A stretch of 64,000 nucleotides of DNA from Hyperoplus lanceolatus (GCA_026929865.2 CM049408.1:1240001-1304000), one strand, 5' to 3'; positions 24,159 to 35,311 are shown, numbered from the stretch's first letter. The notes: generated by a model from the letters alone, not told the origin. Program-made: numbers and translations.

Positions 24159-25679
24159 TAGGCTAACTCTGGCTCACTTACAGTTTGACTGTTGATTAGT
24201 GTGCAATGTCCCTGAAATAAACCAATAAATTAATTAATTAATTAATTTTACAAATGTGTTCATATCTATTGCATGTCTATATGACTTGGAAGAGGATTTT
24301 TTTCTTTGGGTTTTCATAAATTAGATTTATTTTACTTTTCCCTGTTTAGTGGTGCAAGCAAGCAGGCATGGAAAACGTCAGAGCAAATGTCCATGAAAAT
24401 ACAAATAGTCTTAACGTAAGTAGAGCCATTATGTTATTATACACGACCAAAGGTTAAGTAAAAGAAGGAACAGTAATAGACTATTTTAAAACTGCTTTAA
24501 AATAATTAAACACATTTAGGTCTCTAAGCTCTTTAGTCTATTGTTACGCAAATTAGTGTTGAAAGTAAATGGTAGGCTTACTATGACAATTGATCTGCCT
24601 GTCAATATACAGTATAAAAACAGTCCAGGCTGCAGTAACAGCTGATGTATGTATGTATACATGTATGTATGTATGTATGTACCTTATTATTATTTATATA
24701 TTTCATATAATGGCAATTTGTTTACAGTGAGTCCTGTTATCTGTTGGGATTCATATTTGTTGGACTAAACATAGCAGTTTAGTGCGCTAACTATCAGTTT
24801 GATTTGATTGTGTTTATCTGATCAGCCTTTTTTCAACCCTCAATTTTAGGGGACCATGGCTATTTCACAAATTGAAAAACATTTCTCTCTGCTCCGCCAG
24901 CTCTGATCTGCAACTAACACCTACTGACCTTGGGTCAGCTCAGGTCAAGGGAATCAAGTTCTTATCAGACAAACATGCATAGGAGGACTAAGATTTATTT
25001 GTATCCGTGATAGATGTATGCAGGTCCTCCCGTCAGGCTGAACATTGTGCCTCCAGCATTAACACAAGGCAGCAAAGTCTACTGTACTGTATATATCTGC
25101 ACTGCTGTGTGTTGAGCTCACTGCTTTGAGTGCAGCCAATAAATGAGGAGAGGCATTTGAATACTTTACTCACCTCGTCTCTTCTCTCATCTGGACAAAT
25201 GTTCAGCGAGTAGAAAATCTAGTCCAATATTAAAGCATTGTGAAGATAAGAGCATAAATACAATATAATACAGTTTAAGCTGCAAACATGGTCCTTTATT
25301 TCCCACTTTGACATATTAAAAAAACATTGCACTTCACAGAATGAAAAAGTGCAGTGGATGAAAAAGAAAACAGAGTTGTGTATAACAGTAACAGAGACAC
25401 AGTGAAAAGAGAGCAATGGTTCTGTGTCATGTTGACCAGGTGCAATTCACTATCCAACCAGAGACCAAGTCAAGGACCCTTTTGTCAAAGGTTTTCATTT
25501 GCACACCTTTGTCACTATGAACAGAACAGACCAAAAGCAGGACTCAGGATGTAAACCCCAGTCCAGTTCTGGGGGTCAGTCCTGCACTTTGGACACCAAG
25601 CATCCCCCCTGACCAGGGGTGGAGGTTTGGTTTCAGAGGTGGGTAGGACACAGATAAGTAAACAATAATAAACATGAAT
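24159..25679. other. Intergenic, only short repeats seen
   Basis: Contains a (TTAA)n-like run at 24226-24248 and a (GTAT)n run at 24645-24680. No gene or element end was recognised. Confidence 0.5.
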
Positions 25680-26035
25680 GATAAATAATAATTTAAATGC
25701 ATCTTTAAAAAAAGGAATGGTCTTCAACTACGATTGTTTTATTCAACTGTCTTGTTAGGAGAATATTAACTGTGAAACATAATGTTTGAATTAACATTAC
25801 TTTATCGGACAAACATGTAGACTTGGTTCATCTAATCAGCCCTAAGTAGTGTCTGCAGGCAATCCCTTTCAGGCTGCATACAGCCTAAACAACCCGTACC
25901 AACCAGTCAGGACACTGTATGTAGCCTTTGAGGCAAAACCCTGGGCACACAGAAAGCAAGGCAGTAGCAGAATAACTCACTGCCGCTTGTAAGCTTCTGG
26001 TTTTGGAGCATGATCTAAAACACTAAAGGTCTTGC
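25680..26035. repeat. Copy B of local duplication (empty site)
   Basis: Continuous counterpart of the interrupted segment 20040-23182. It shows the pre-insertion junctions at about 25889 ('cctaaacaaccc') and about 25975 ('gcagaataactcactg'). Confidence 0.75.
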
Positions 26036-26077
26036 AAAATAGTATAAAATATTTCATTTATAAATGTGGCTTTTTAA

Positions 26078-26441
26078 AGGTCACATGTTATGTTATATTT
26101 CAGGTTAAATATTTTAATTTGAGCTTCTACTAGAAACACTTTCATGGTGTAATGTCTAAGTCTGAAACGCTCCGTTTTAGAGGCTGTTCCTTTAAGCCCC
26201 CCCTTCCAAGACCCATCTCCTCTGATTGACCCTGAATCTCACTGCCAGGTGGAGGTAGTGCTAAGTTAGGTTGGTAATTAGGGTGTCATAAGGGGAGAGA
26301 AATTTTACTGCAGTTTTTAAACGCATGTTTTCAGAAAGGTGGAGGTGCAGAAAAAGAGGGAAGATTGTTTTTCTCTAGTCACATAAGACCCATATTAATG
26401 TTAAACACATGACAAAGTGCACTTTGCATAGTAGGTGACGT
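26078..26441. mobile_element. MITE with TTAA target duplication, 364 bases
   Basis: The left end AGGTCACATGTTATG and the right end GCATAGTAGGTGACGT are imperfect inverses. TTAA lies at 26074-26077 and 26442-26445. The family is shared with the fragment ending at 5592. Confidence 0.6.
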
Positions 26442-27680
26442 TTAACATGTAAAGGATGCTCATACAGTTCTCCTTACTGATTGGGACACAACGTGCAATT
26501 ATAATAAAAAAATGTCATTAACAGTAATGTATGCATACAGTAATTTAGAGTGCCTGTATCAAAGTATTTGGAAGTTTTCAAATTTATTGTTTTACAACAC
26601 TGAACCAATACATATTTAATATGGCTTTTTTGACACTATCAAAGTGAAAACGAATTACAAGTAAAAAAAAATACTAAATGTATTGTTGTAATGTATGAGT
26701 ATCCACCCCCTTTTAAAGATAAAACTAAAAAATCACTGGTGAAACCAGCTGATCTCAAAGTGACATAACTACATGGAGATCAAGATGTCAGGAGATTTCA
26801 AATAGTGAGTATTGTGGCAAAACCTACATCATTAAGACAAATGTACAAACAAACCTAAGAAAAGGTGATTGCTAAACACAAGTCAGAGGATGGAAAATAA
26901 ATCAGCAATCACAGGACCTTTGTTGGAAATTTAAATATAATCATTTATCCTAGCATTAGATATGCTAATGATCAGTGTTTCACCACCCTGCCAAAGTCTA
27001 AAATTGGTTGTTGGAGAATTAGTAAATTGGAGTTGATAACCACCATCTGAACCTGTAGTCTCTGTGGAGGGTTTAGTGTTTTTTGGAGCCAGCTCAGGCA
27101 AAGAGCCAGGCTCTTCATAGTGCAGCCCTCTGGAGTGTCTGAGTCAGAGACCACATCAGGTTAGGAATCTATGGAAAGTTAACTGGAAAAAGGCTGTTCA
27201 CTTTACAACTCTATCCAATCTGACAGCATCATGTCAAGAGAAATGCAGAGAAACTGCAATGTCCAGATATGAGAAACAGAACATTTCTAAATAAAGTAAT
27301 ATGAGAAACAGAACTAAGCAGAACCAAATCAAAACTGTCCAAAGACAGGATGGATACTTCTAAAAAGATCTGTTTTCACTTTTATATCAAAGGTTGGTTT
27401 CCTGTTGATCACTGTCGTAAAAGCCACATTAGATCTACTTTGAATCAGTTTCTGAAACATCCAAACTTTTTAAAGGCACTTTATAGAAAGGAGACTCTCA
27501 GATAAAGCAGAATGATCAGTAAGTACGGAACTTTTATCCAAAGAGAAAGGAGCGTAAATAAGTAACGTCAGGATTGTAAGCACAACAAAAGTACAAAGCA
27601 GCAAATAAATGAAAAAACAGAAGTAAAGTACCTTGACTTTGTGCTCCAGTACAGAACTTAGTAAATGTACTCGATTACGC
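26442..27680 (-). other. dio2 3' UTR / intergenic, with probable decayed element
   Basis: Immediately downstream of the dio2 stop on the minus strand. A Sec-insertion (SECIS) hairpin must lie in this 3' UTR or further on (toward lower coordinates), but I could not place it by eye. The stretch of about 26570-27430 ('gtatccacccccttttaaag', 'gagatcaagatgtcaggaga') looks like an old, unassigned DNA-transposon remnant. Confidence 0.4.
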
Positions 27681-28229
27681 CTACCGTTTATCGTAGCTCT
27701 GTTCCAACCATTGCCGCACATCTTTCAAATTGTAAAAAAAAGGCCCCTTACCACCTAGGTAGGCGACCTTTCTGTGTTGGACTATACACACACGTTCATT
27801 TGACACACCGTAGGCCACGTTAGCATTGTTGTCCATGCAGTCTGCCACCAGCTGACACTGTGGTGGGAGGGAGAAGTGCTCAATGAGGTTGCGTGCTGCT
27901 CCCAGCCTCTCCTCCAGGTTCTGATGTTTGCGGACATTGAAAGAGCACGGGCCCATAGGAGGAGCCACCCAGCCGTCTGAAGGGTGAGCCTCATCGATGT
28001 ACACCAACAAGAAGTCAGCCACGTGGCTGAAGTCCTCCACCAGCCGGCCGAACGCCGGCAGGTGGCTGATGAAGGGGGGTCAGGTGGCTGAACCAAAGTT
28101 GACCACCAGAGGGCGATCGGAGGCAAAGTCCAGAAGGCTGCACTCATCTCCATTTTGGATCCTCCTCCTGTGAGGCCATTCAGGGACCTTCACCACTTTG
28201 GAGTTGGGAGCCTCATAGCCAAGCTTCAC
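27681..28229 (-). CDS. dio2: Type 2 iodothyronine deiodinase, exon 2 (selenoprotein)
   Basis: Dio2 is a membrane selenoenzyme of the endoplasmic reticulum that removes the outer-ring iodine of thyroxine to make active T3. Exon 2 begins after the acceptor AG at 28231-28230 and reads VKLGYEAPNSKVVKVPEW, followed by the thioredoxin-fold core. The catalytic motif VNFGSAT-Sec-PPF has its UGA at 28082-28080, which is residue 125 when joined to exon 1. It is followed by LLVYIDEAHPSDGWV with the conserved His (about residue 157), then SFNVRKHQ, VADCMDNNANVAYGV and YLGGKGPFFYNL. The stop TAG is at 27683-27681. The second near-terminal Sec codon known in mammals is absent because the frame ends SYDKR-stop. 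The protein totals 257 residues, somewhat shorter than the 273 of human DIO2. The frame is clean apart from the functional UGA. The gene converges on nrxn3. Confidence 0.96.
28080..28082 (-). other. dio2: In-frame UGA selenocysteine codon of dio2
   Basis: Plus-strand TCA, read TGA on the coding strand, lies inside the invariant deiodinase motif FGSATU. It splits the open frame, so an automatic gene finder would call exon 2 as two pieces or start it at the later methionine. Decoding requires a SECIS element in the 3' UTR. Confidence 0.95.
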
Positions 28230-28755
28230 CTAAAGAGAGGGATAAACGGTTACTCACACAATGCACACATCCAAGTAGAAGTAAAGTGGATTTCACCTTA
28301 ATCTGTTAATAAAACCTTTTTGTATTTTTTTCTCTTGCAAACATGTACACATTGTGCCTGTCTTTCTAGTTTTACATATGCGGCTTGTCAAGACTCTGAC
28401 ACTGTGATAAACGTTAGGCCTCCTGTATGTTCACCGGAACATTTTCCAAAACACACATTATTGAAATATCACTGTACAATCCCAAAAAGACAAAAATAGT
28501 AGCACATTACAGATATGCAATAACAGAGTAATATGTTTACAGTTGTCATGCACAGCCAGACCAAACTATAGCTAGTATGGTGTGGTACAAAGATATATCG
28601 TTTAGAGTATTGGGGGGAAAACTGGGCTGGCCTGTTTTCATTTCTTTAAACCAGGTATTCCCAAAGTGTGGTGCACGCACCCCTGGGGGTGCGTGAGCTG
28701 CTGCTAGGGGGTGCGCGAGATGAAAAATGTAATGGCGGTCTGATCATTACACAAT

Positions 28756-29676
28756 CCATATTGGTCCGAGTATAAGAGGGTTTTATTTTCACGGAAATAG
28801 GTCGTAAAAAGTCGGGTCGTGTTTTCCATGTTGTGTTTATTTTCTTTTTTTAATCGGGTGGAACACTGGCTGTGCTCTCGGAAGCGGCCGGGGCGTTTGT
28901 GCGCTTGGAGAAAGAACGCTTTGTGTGGAGAGAAAAAAGAGGCACGGGACATCGACGAAGCCGATTCAAAGCCTCAAATCATTATGTTGCCAGTCAACGT
29001 GTCATAGACAGGAATCGGCAGAGCGATCGACTGTGGCTTTTTAGCTGCTGCAGTTGTGCTGAGGAGAGATTGCCAACTGCGCTGTCCTTTTACGCACCAG
29101 CACTGCTGCTGTAATGTTCAGATTTCCTCATTTGCATCAAAGCCCTAATGATTTTAAGAATGAGACGCTTGATTTAAACGCTGTCCATGTGATGGTGGTG
29201 ATTGTCACTTTGTGAGCTGTAAACTGAAACCAACGGAGATCTCAGAGGGCTTCCCCTCGACAACGTTAATGTGCCCCGGTTATCATTTCAGCCTTAAACC
29301 ACGGCGTTGATAGCTTTCGTTTCAGCACTAGGCTATGTGATTAACTATGAGCATTAAATAAATGCTGCGTCTCAGATGCCGAGGAGAGCAGCGAGGATGA
29401 CCCGCTATGCACCGAACCAGAGTATAGGAGAGATGACAGCGAGAGCGATCACAGCGGGGCAGAGGAATTTGCGTGTGAAGAATAGTCTGTAGTGAACACA
29501 GAGTTCGGTCTATTTGCACTATCCTACTGTTTATTTGCAATGAAGAAAAGTGTTTTTTTCAATGCGTTTTTATTTTCGTACATTATTTAAATAAATAAAA
29601 TTTATTGAGTTGAGTTTTGAAAAACGGGGGGGTTCGTCTTATAATCGGGGTTGTCTTATACTCGGACCAATACGGG
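28756..29676. mobile_element. Nested inverted-repeat element, ~0.92 kb
   Basis: Left 'tattggtccgagtataag' mirrors right 'cttatactcggaccaata'. Just inside, 'ttttcacggaaataggtcgt' and 'ttcgtcttataatcggg' differ. The target duplication is not clear and the superfamily is unassigned. The small frames inside (28819-29114) have no recognisable motif. Confidence 0.65.
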
Positions 29677-29909
29677 TACAGTGTTTTTTTCTCCACACAA
29701 TAAAGACGTGTAAATAAACATTTCCCTTGTAAAATTTAGAATCAAAAACTTGAACTTTAATTAATAAATAAATGGAGGCTATTCAAAATGAAGCGAAGTT
29801 ATCTTCTTCTACGCATGTGCGCACCTAGTTAGTTGCCTCTACATTCATTCTCGCAATTTATTTAAAATGACTGGCGTTCTAATTTTATTTCCATAACCTG
29901 TGTTATGAT

Positions 29910-30907
29910 CAGTGTTGGGAATAACGCCGTTTAAAATAACGGCGTTAGGTAACGCCGTTCTTTTTTCAGTAACGGGGTAATCTAACTAATTACTTTTTCC
30001 GTCGTTACAACGCCGTTATCGTTACTGAACGTTAAATGCGGTGCGTTACTATGAATTGATTGAATAAACTGTGTAATCCGAACGCACCCCTGGCTCCATA
30101 CTGCTAGTGAGGAGACCGGTGTGTTTTAAGTTGTTTTATTCAGTGTGGATGACATAACTGTCAGTTAGCGTCGTCACGTCAGTCAGCCGGAGCGCCTGTT
30201 TAGTGAAGTTTCTTTTTCTTTTTCTCTCTGTTGTGTGAGCCTGCACTTTGCCGCAGTAATTAGGTATCAATCCACGGTCGAAACGTGCCCTCCCTGAGTT
30301 TGTTTGCATCGCCCTTGTGAGTAAGTGCATGGAGTTTTCCCATCTCTATAAGTTATAATTTATGCACGTTATTAAACGGCCGCGATTCGCCGGTTGAAAC
30401 AGCTGTTTAGTTAAATCCTTACTCCTCCTCTCATCGTCTCATGCTTCATAGTCTGACGTTTTTGGCCTTAAGTAGTGTTTTATTATTTAGGCTACTATAG
30501 TGGTTTTAGCCGACACCCCTGAAGTGAATCCAGTGATATAGCAGATCAGCACGGTACATTCAGCAGTTTCCTCTACTACTTTTGTTGAGAACAAAATACT
30601 TGAAGTGCAGGATAAACCTCTTGCTGTCTATTGATGTGCAATACACATTGAAGGTTATGTAGCCTACAAGTAGGCCTGCCTGTTTGTTCTACTCATTTCA
30701 ACTGACTTGTGAAAACTGCTCAGAAAAATCAATTTTTTTGACATATAGCAACTTTTTTTTTACAGTAGGCTAACGCAAATAGTTACTTTCCCTGGTAACT
30801 AATTACTTCTATTATAAAGTAATTCAGTTACTAACTCAGTTACTTTTTGGAACAAGTAGTGAGTAACTATAACTAATTACTTTTTTAAAGTAACGTTCCC
30901 AACACTG
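29910..30907. mobile_element. Nested hAT element, 998 bases
   Basis: Ends CAGTGTTGGGAATAACG on the left and CGTTCCCAACACTG on the right; CAGTGTTGGGAA is a very common fish hAT terminus. The 8-base target duplication GTTATGAT at 29902-29909 and 30908-30915 is perfect. The subterminal 'taactaattact' blocks are present at both ends. Confidence 0.92.
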
Positions 30908-32165
30908 GTTATGATGACGGGGTTGTTTGCTCCACGGTCATTTAAACTTGCTGCAATTGTTGTTCAACGTGACTCAAAATATTAGGCTTTAATATTTTCC
31001 CCATTTTATCTGCTTTCTGCCCCTTGTTGTGACCGTGATTATTTTATTATGTGTGTTCTGGTCATTTGAGCATGATTGAACATGCCACCTTTAATATAGC
31101 TATAAAAAAGCTTGTTGCATTTTTTTTTTAATGTGTGGGGGTGCGTCAACCTGGTTGGGACATAGAAGGGGGTGCGCGGTTAAAAAAAGTTTGGGAACCG
31201 CTGCTTTAAACCAATCACAATCGTCTTGCGGCGCTAAGCCCAGGAAGTGGAACGTGTCCTTTCAAAATAGTGCAATATGGTTCCGACCATGGATCTATTA
31301 GAAAAGATGCCGACCAACACCATTAATGATGCGCGTGCACGTATGTGTGCAGCAACATTATAGCTGGATACTATCAAACTGTATCAAACACACGCAAACT
31401 TTCTGTTGTCTCCAGTTCTGAGCGGAGCATAAACAGTAGGCTACAGCCGGGAAGAGGAGGAGGAGTTTGAAACTGTTATCTAGCGGGAGCGCTATAGTTG
31501 TCGATATCGGTTAGCCAGATTATTTTTACAGTAAATTCCAATGAAATATCCTCGGAGCTGTCTTTAAGGATGATAACGTTTCTACATACATGAAACTGTC
31601 ACACATACTCACATAATCGTGTGTTCTTGTCTTTGTCTCTAGATCCTGTTTTTAGTCTTTTAAATCTGATCTTAAAACATTCCTGTACAACACAACTTTT
31701 TAAGACCTATACAGCAATATGTATTGCCTTTATCAACGTTTTTCTACATGTCTATGTTATATTTGTATTTGATTTCATTTTTAAATGTCTTACTTTGATA
31801 TGTTTTTATATTCTTGCATACTTTTAATTGCAGCAAAATTGTAATAGGTTTCTGTTTGTTTTTGCCATGACCCTTTTTTGTTTTTACTCTGTAAAGCACT
31901 TTTAATTGCATCGGTGTATGAATTGTGCTATACAAACAAATTGCCTGTTTGTATAGCACAATGCCTTGATAAGTCATCTGCTATCATTCTCAATAAAAAC
32001 TGGTCTGTGTAAGCAGAATGTTTCTCAATGACAGTCTTGGGAAGTGCACTGTCATATTGAAAGGCAGCTAATGCACACGCTTTGAGTTGAATTTTGGGAA
32101 CAAATTGCTATTTAACAGAGGAAAAGATGACAAGATGGTATACTACTGACCAGTATTTGGAATAA

Positions 32166-33049
32166 TATGGAAGTAAATGAGTGTCATCGGATTTTGAAAA
32201 TAAAAAGCCATTGAATTTTAAGCACTGAATATTTATGCATTGAAATAATGTATCTGAATTGTTTGCCTCTGAATTTAACTCATTACATTTTTGTTTGAAC
32301 GCGATCTAGCATCTATGATCGATTGCTCTTCCTTGGGTCTCCAAAGTTTTACTCTGGTTGAATTTGGCACGTTGAATTTTTTTACGTTGAATATTTGCTT
32401 TTGAATTTGAGAACATTGTAAAATAAAGGTGAAAATTAGTTGTTTAACATTTAATGAGTTAAATTCAGAGGCAAAAAATTCAGATACATTATTTCAATGC
32501 ATAAATATTCAGTGCTTAAAATTCAATGGCTTTTTATTTTCAAAATCCGATGACACTCATTTACTTCCATAAGTGGGAATATATAAGGAAGAATATAATG
32601 GCTAGCATATATATAGAAACATGTTTGTACTCACCAAAGCACCGTCTTTACTTGCGTTGCCGTTTGACATGGCTAAAACCTGATTTGCTTTCCTGCATCA
32701 GTCAGGGGTATTCAAGGCAACGAGCTAATATTCCCACTTGCTCTCTTTGTTGAACGCGATCTAACATCTATGATCGATTGCTCTTCCTTGGGTCCCCAAA
32801 GTTTTACTCTGAATTTCATTCATGGGATTTTGCAGTTGAATTTGGCACATTGAATTTTTTAACGTTGAAGATTTGATTTTGAATTTGAGAACATTGTAAA
32901 ATAAAGGTGAAAATTAATTGTTTAAAATTTAATGAGTTAAATTCAGAGGCAAAAAATTCAGATACATTATTTCAATGCATAGATATTCAGTGCTTAAAAT
33001 TCAATGGCTTTTTATTTTCAAAATCCGATGACACTCTTTTACTTCCATA
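32166..33049. mobile_element. Inverted-repeat element with duplicated right arm and inner insertion
   Basis: The left end TATGGAAGTAAATGAGTGTC is mirrored at 32460-32570 and again at 32940-33049. The right arm (starting 'aacgcgatcta' at 32297 and 32754) is present twice in tandem. GAATAA flanks both outer ends (32160-32165 and 33050-33055), possibly extended to 8-9 bases. Between the two right arms lies 32571-32739, bounded by its own inverted ends AAGTGGGAATAT/ATATTCCCACTT. Confidence 0.75.
32635..32670 (-). other. Exon-like start within the inner insertion
   Basis: On the minus strand an ATG opens twelve codons (MSNGNASKDGAL) followed directly by a consensus donor GTGAGT (32634-32629). It looks like a captured first exon, but twelve codons are too few to identify a source and chance cannot be excluded. 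It is on the same strand as dio2. Confidence 0.25.
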
Positions 33050-33100
33050 GAATAATATACGGGACAGACATTAGTTTAACAATATTGTTTTTTTTTTCAG

Positions 33101-33457
33101 AGAATCGTGAACTTGAATAAGAGAGACCAATGTAAGCTAACCAACCTGCTAATAAGCTTAATGTTACCCGGACGACCACATGTCAAAGCAAGGGAAGGAC
33201 AGAAGGGGATGGATGGGCCCCCAGTCAAGCCCCAACACACACAAAGTATCTTCAAGCAAGAGAGGATGGTCCACAAGATAACAAAGAGATGCATACTCAT
33301 TATAGGAGCTGACTTAAATGATACTAAGAAAGAATTAATAGACAGAATTTCTAATTTATTTTTACTTGATTTGCATTTCAAAGCCAAACTTTATCTAAAT
33401 GAGAAGCTGTTGGTAACAGATGCTTGCCGTTCTTTAACCGTGATTGCAAAGAGTTAA
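33101..33457 (+). CDS. Unidentified exon-like open frame in dio2 intron
   Basis: A strong acceptor-like tract (T-run then CAG at 33098-33100) leads into a frame open to TAA at 33455-33457, about 118 codons. The protein is lysine-rich, with a predicted helical C-terminal half (CILIIGADLNDTKKELIDRI, then LYLNEKLLVTDACRSLTVIA). I do not recognise it. It has no initiating ATG near the start, so it would need an upstream exon. It lies on the strand opposite dio2, so it is not part of that gene. It could be a terminal exon of an unknown transcript or a transposase remnant. Confidence 0.3.
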   Translation, partial: RIVNLNKRDQCKLTNLLISLMLPGRPHVKAREGQKGMDGPPVKPQHTQSIFKQERMVHKITKRCILIIGADLNDTKKELIDRISNLFLLDLHFKAKLYLNEKLLVTDACRSLTVIAKS

Positions 33458-34710
33458 CTTGTTGTAATGCTAGACGCACACAACATTCTATAGACGTACC
33501 ATTCCCCTTTACATCTTGCATGCAATATCTGAAGTTTCACATTCATATGCTCCTTTGTGTGATCAGAAAATGATTTCAATAAACTTTGCTCGGTCCAAAG
33601 AAAATAATAAGAACAAGTGAGGGTGTTGAAAGATAAATAATCAATGTGTTAATGACAAAACCTTTAAGATTCTTTAAAGAGTGCACAAGATTGACTTCTA
33701 TTGATTGAAATGAAACAGTTATGATCAAATTGATTAAGGAAGATCTCAAAGTCCCAAATTATATTTGTTCTTTTATTCCAAACATTATGTTCAGAGTACT
33801 GGGTGGTCTTCATTGTATACTGACTTGGAATTACAATATCACCAAATTACATTTGAATTACCAACAAGTTTAAAGAAGTGCGAATCAAAATTAAAATAAA
33901 CTTTGTAAAATGAATTATGTTTAAATTAAAATGACGTGTAACACGTAACCAATTATATTGAATTTATTATGCATGAATTCATTTGTATTGTCAATTTCAA
34001 ATAGGCCTAAATAGATGTTAATGAACAAAGTTTCCTGTGCAAGTTTAAAGAATGTATTAAAACACTGACACATACGTATTAACACTAAAACAGTAAAGAA
34101 AGCGTTAAGATGTAGTCCTACAAAGGTTATTTCAACAGGGAACGATGTGTTGTTGTTTCTTGTTTTGTTGTCCCTTTTCTTTGATGTTATGTATCAGATT
34201 GTCTTATCTGTGTGTTCCACTGTAGGGAGTACGTCTGATATATTTGCATTTTCATTCATTGAGATGAAACAGTCAGATTGTTCTTTAGAATTAGCTTGAT
34301 TTTCAAATCCTCAATTTCTTCCTGAAATAGAATTCGACTAAATGATTTCTTAATTATTTTTTTTATTGACAGACGGATGAAATCACGTTCATCATGTCGC
34401 TTTTATTTTGAAATCAGTTTTTAAACGCTTTACCGTAATGCCTAGTATAGTAGGCTACAGCGAAATAACTTTGGGGCTAGTTTGACCTGTACTTTTTTTT
34501 CTAAGTGGAGACCGGTTAGACATAACTCTAACTCTGCCTCTCTTACTATGTTTGTGTGAAAACAACGAGACGATAGACGGAAATGTGCTATTTAGGCCTA
34601 CTGCATCATCGGCAAGTTTAAACCTGGTTTGTGGTCTGAATCTGACAACGCATCTACAGATGATTTCATTCAAAGCACCGTGGTCCACATTGAATGCCAG
34701 CGGACTGTAC

Positions 34711-34935
34711 CTGTTTATGGGCGTCCAGCAGGAAGCTGTTCCAGATGGAGCGCAGCCCCTCGGAGGTGAGCATACGCCGCCACTCTCCCGGCCCGGCGGA
34801 CCTGGAGCAGCGGAGCAGAGAGACCGCGCGCTTCACCAGCACCACCGAATCATACAGAGCGAGGAACAGACAATTCGAGAAGAAGCCAGGTAGGATCTGG
34901 AGTGTCACAAGTAGATCCTCACTCGCCATTCCCAT
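34711..34935 (-). CDS. dio2: Type 2 iodothyronine deiodinase, exon 1
   Basis: Seventy-five codons from ATG at 34935 to the CAG|GT donor at 34711/34710. The N-terminal hydrophobic segment (LLVTLQILPGFFSNCLFLAL, about residues 8-27) is the membrane anchor that holds Dio2 in the endoplasmic reticulum. It is followed by a basic stretch and the strongly conserved GEWRRMLTSEGLR and SFLLDAHKQ. A second ATG two codons downstream (MGM) could also be used. Splicing to exon 2 keeps frame and gives KQ-VKL, as in other vertebrates. Confidence 0.96.
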
Positions 34936-35187
34936 AATTCTCTTTCTGCGTTTATAAAAACCGCTTGCGGATTATTCCAAAGTGCCTCTCATGACGCGCT
35001 CAGCTGTAACCTTCCGTGGCTGTCAGCCGTTCTCACTCTTCTCTGAGCCATGGACTGCTTCGGAGTTTGTGCATACAAATGAATGAATGTGTATTAGCCA
35101 GATAGCCTACTGCAGAGCGCTCTGTTCTGGTAGCATGCTGGTACTTCAGGCGTTCGTTGACTCTAGATAAACGGATGAAGGTTGAAG

Positions 35188-35228
35188 TTTATATGAAGCC
35201 TTATCTTTGGAGGCTGACGTCAGATTGG
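35188..35228 (-). promoter_or_regulatory. dio2: dio2 promoter: CCAAT, perfect CRE, TATA box
   Basis: Read on the minus strand, CCAAT (35228-35224) is followed at once by the palindromic cAMP-response element TGACGTCA (35222-35215). After 21 bases comes TATAAA (35193-35188). Transcription would start near 35160, leaving a 5' leader of about 225 bases before the ATG. Induction of DIO2 through a promoter CRE is well known in mammals, and this order and spacing fit it. The TATAAA nearer the ATG (34952-34957) is too close to serve. Confidence 0.7.
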
Positions 35229-35280
35229 AGTGCCGACCCTCCTTCCTCTTCCTCTCCTCCCACAGCTCTCTGTCTACACC

Positions 35281-35311
35281 ACGGGTGTTCGAGGGCCAAA
35301 TACAGCCTCTC
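35281..35311 (+). mobile_element. hAT-like shell element, left end fragment
   Basis: 'acgggtgtt', then 'cgagggccaaatacagcctc', resembles the family end CAGGGGTGTCAAAC ... TTCGAGGCCACATACAGCCTCTCTGATCTC. The same family, in inverted orientation, is seen at 40487-41075. The continuation CTCTCTGATCTCAAG is found at 58857. The intervening 23.5 kb is therefore read as an insertion into this element. Confidence 0.55.

Larger units (their letters stand above)
28652..31203. mobile_element. hAT element, 2.55 kb, in dio2 intron
   Basis: The left end CAGGTATTCCCAAAGTGTGG and the right end AGTTTGGGAACCGCTG are inverted. The 8-base target duplication CTTTAAAC at 28644-28651 and 31204-31211 is perfect. 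The subterminal regions are rich in GGGGTGCG. No transposase frame survives. It hosts the elements at 28756-29676 and 29910-30907. Confidence 0.9.
28230..34710 (-). other. dio2: dio2 intron, 6.48 kb
   Basis: It is bounded on the coding strand by donor GT at 34710-34709 (CAG|GTACAG) and acceptor AG at 28231-28230, phase 0 (HKQ|VKL). This matches the single intron position of vertebrate DIO2. It contains the nested DNA transposons 28652-31203, the inverted-repeat element 32166-33049 and an unexplained open frame at 33101-33457. The stretches 31212-32165 and 33460-34700 show nothing recognisable. Confidence 0.9.

Noticed and set aside
28872..29114. 80-residue plus-strand frame in the dio2 intron
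   Set aside because: Lies inside the nested inverted-repeat element, with no conserved motif.
34952..34957. TATAAA on the minus strand just upstream of the dio2 ATG
   Set aside because: Only about 17 bases before the start codon, so transcription would begin inside the coding sequence. The CCAAT-CRE-TATA cluster at 35188-35228 is far more plausible.
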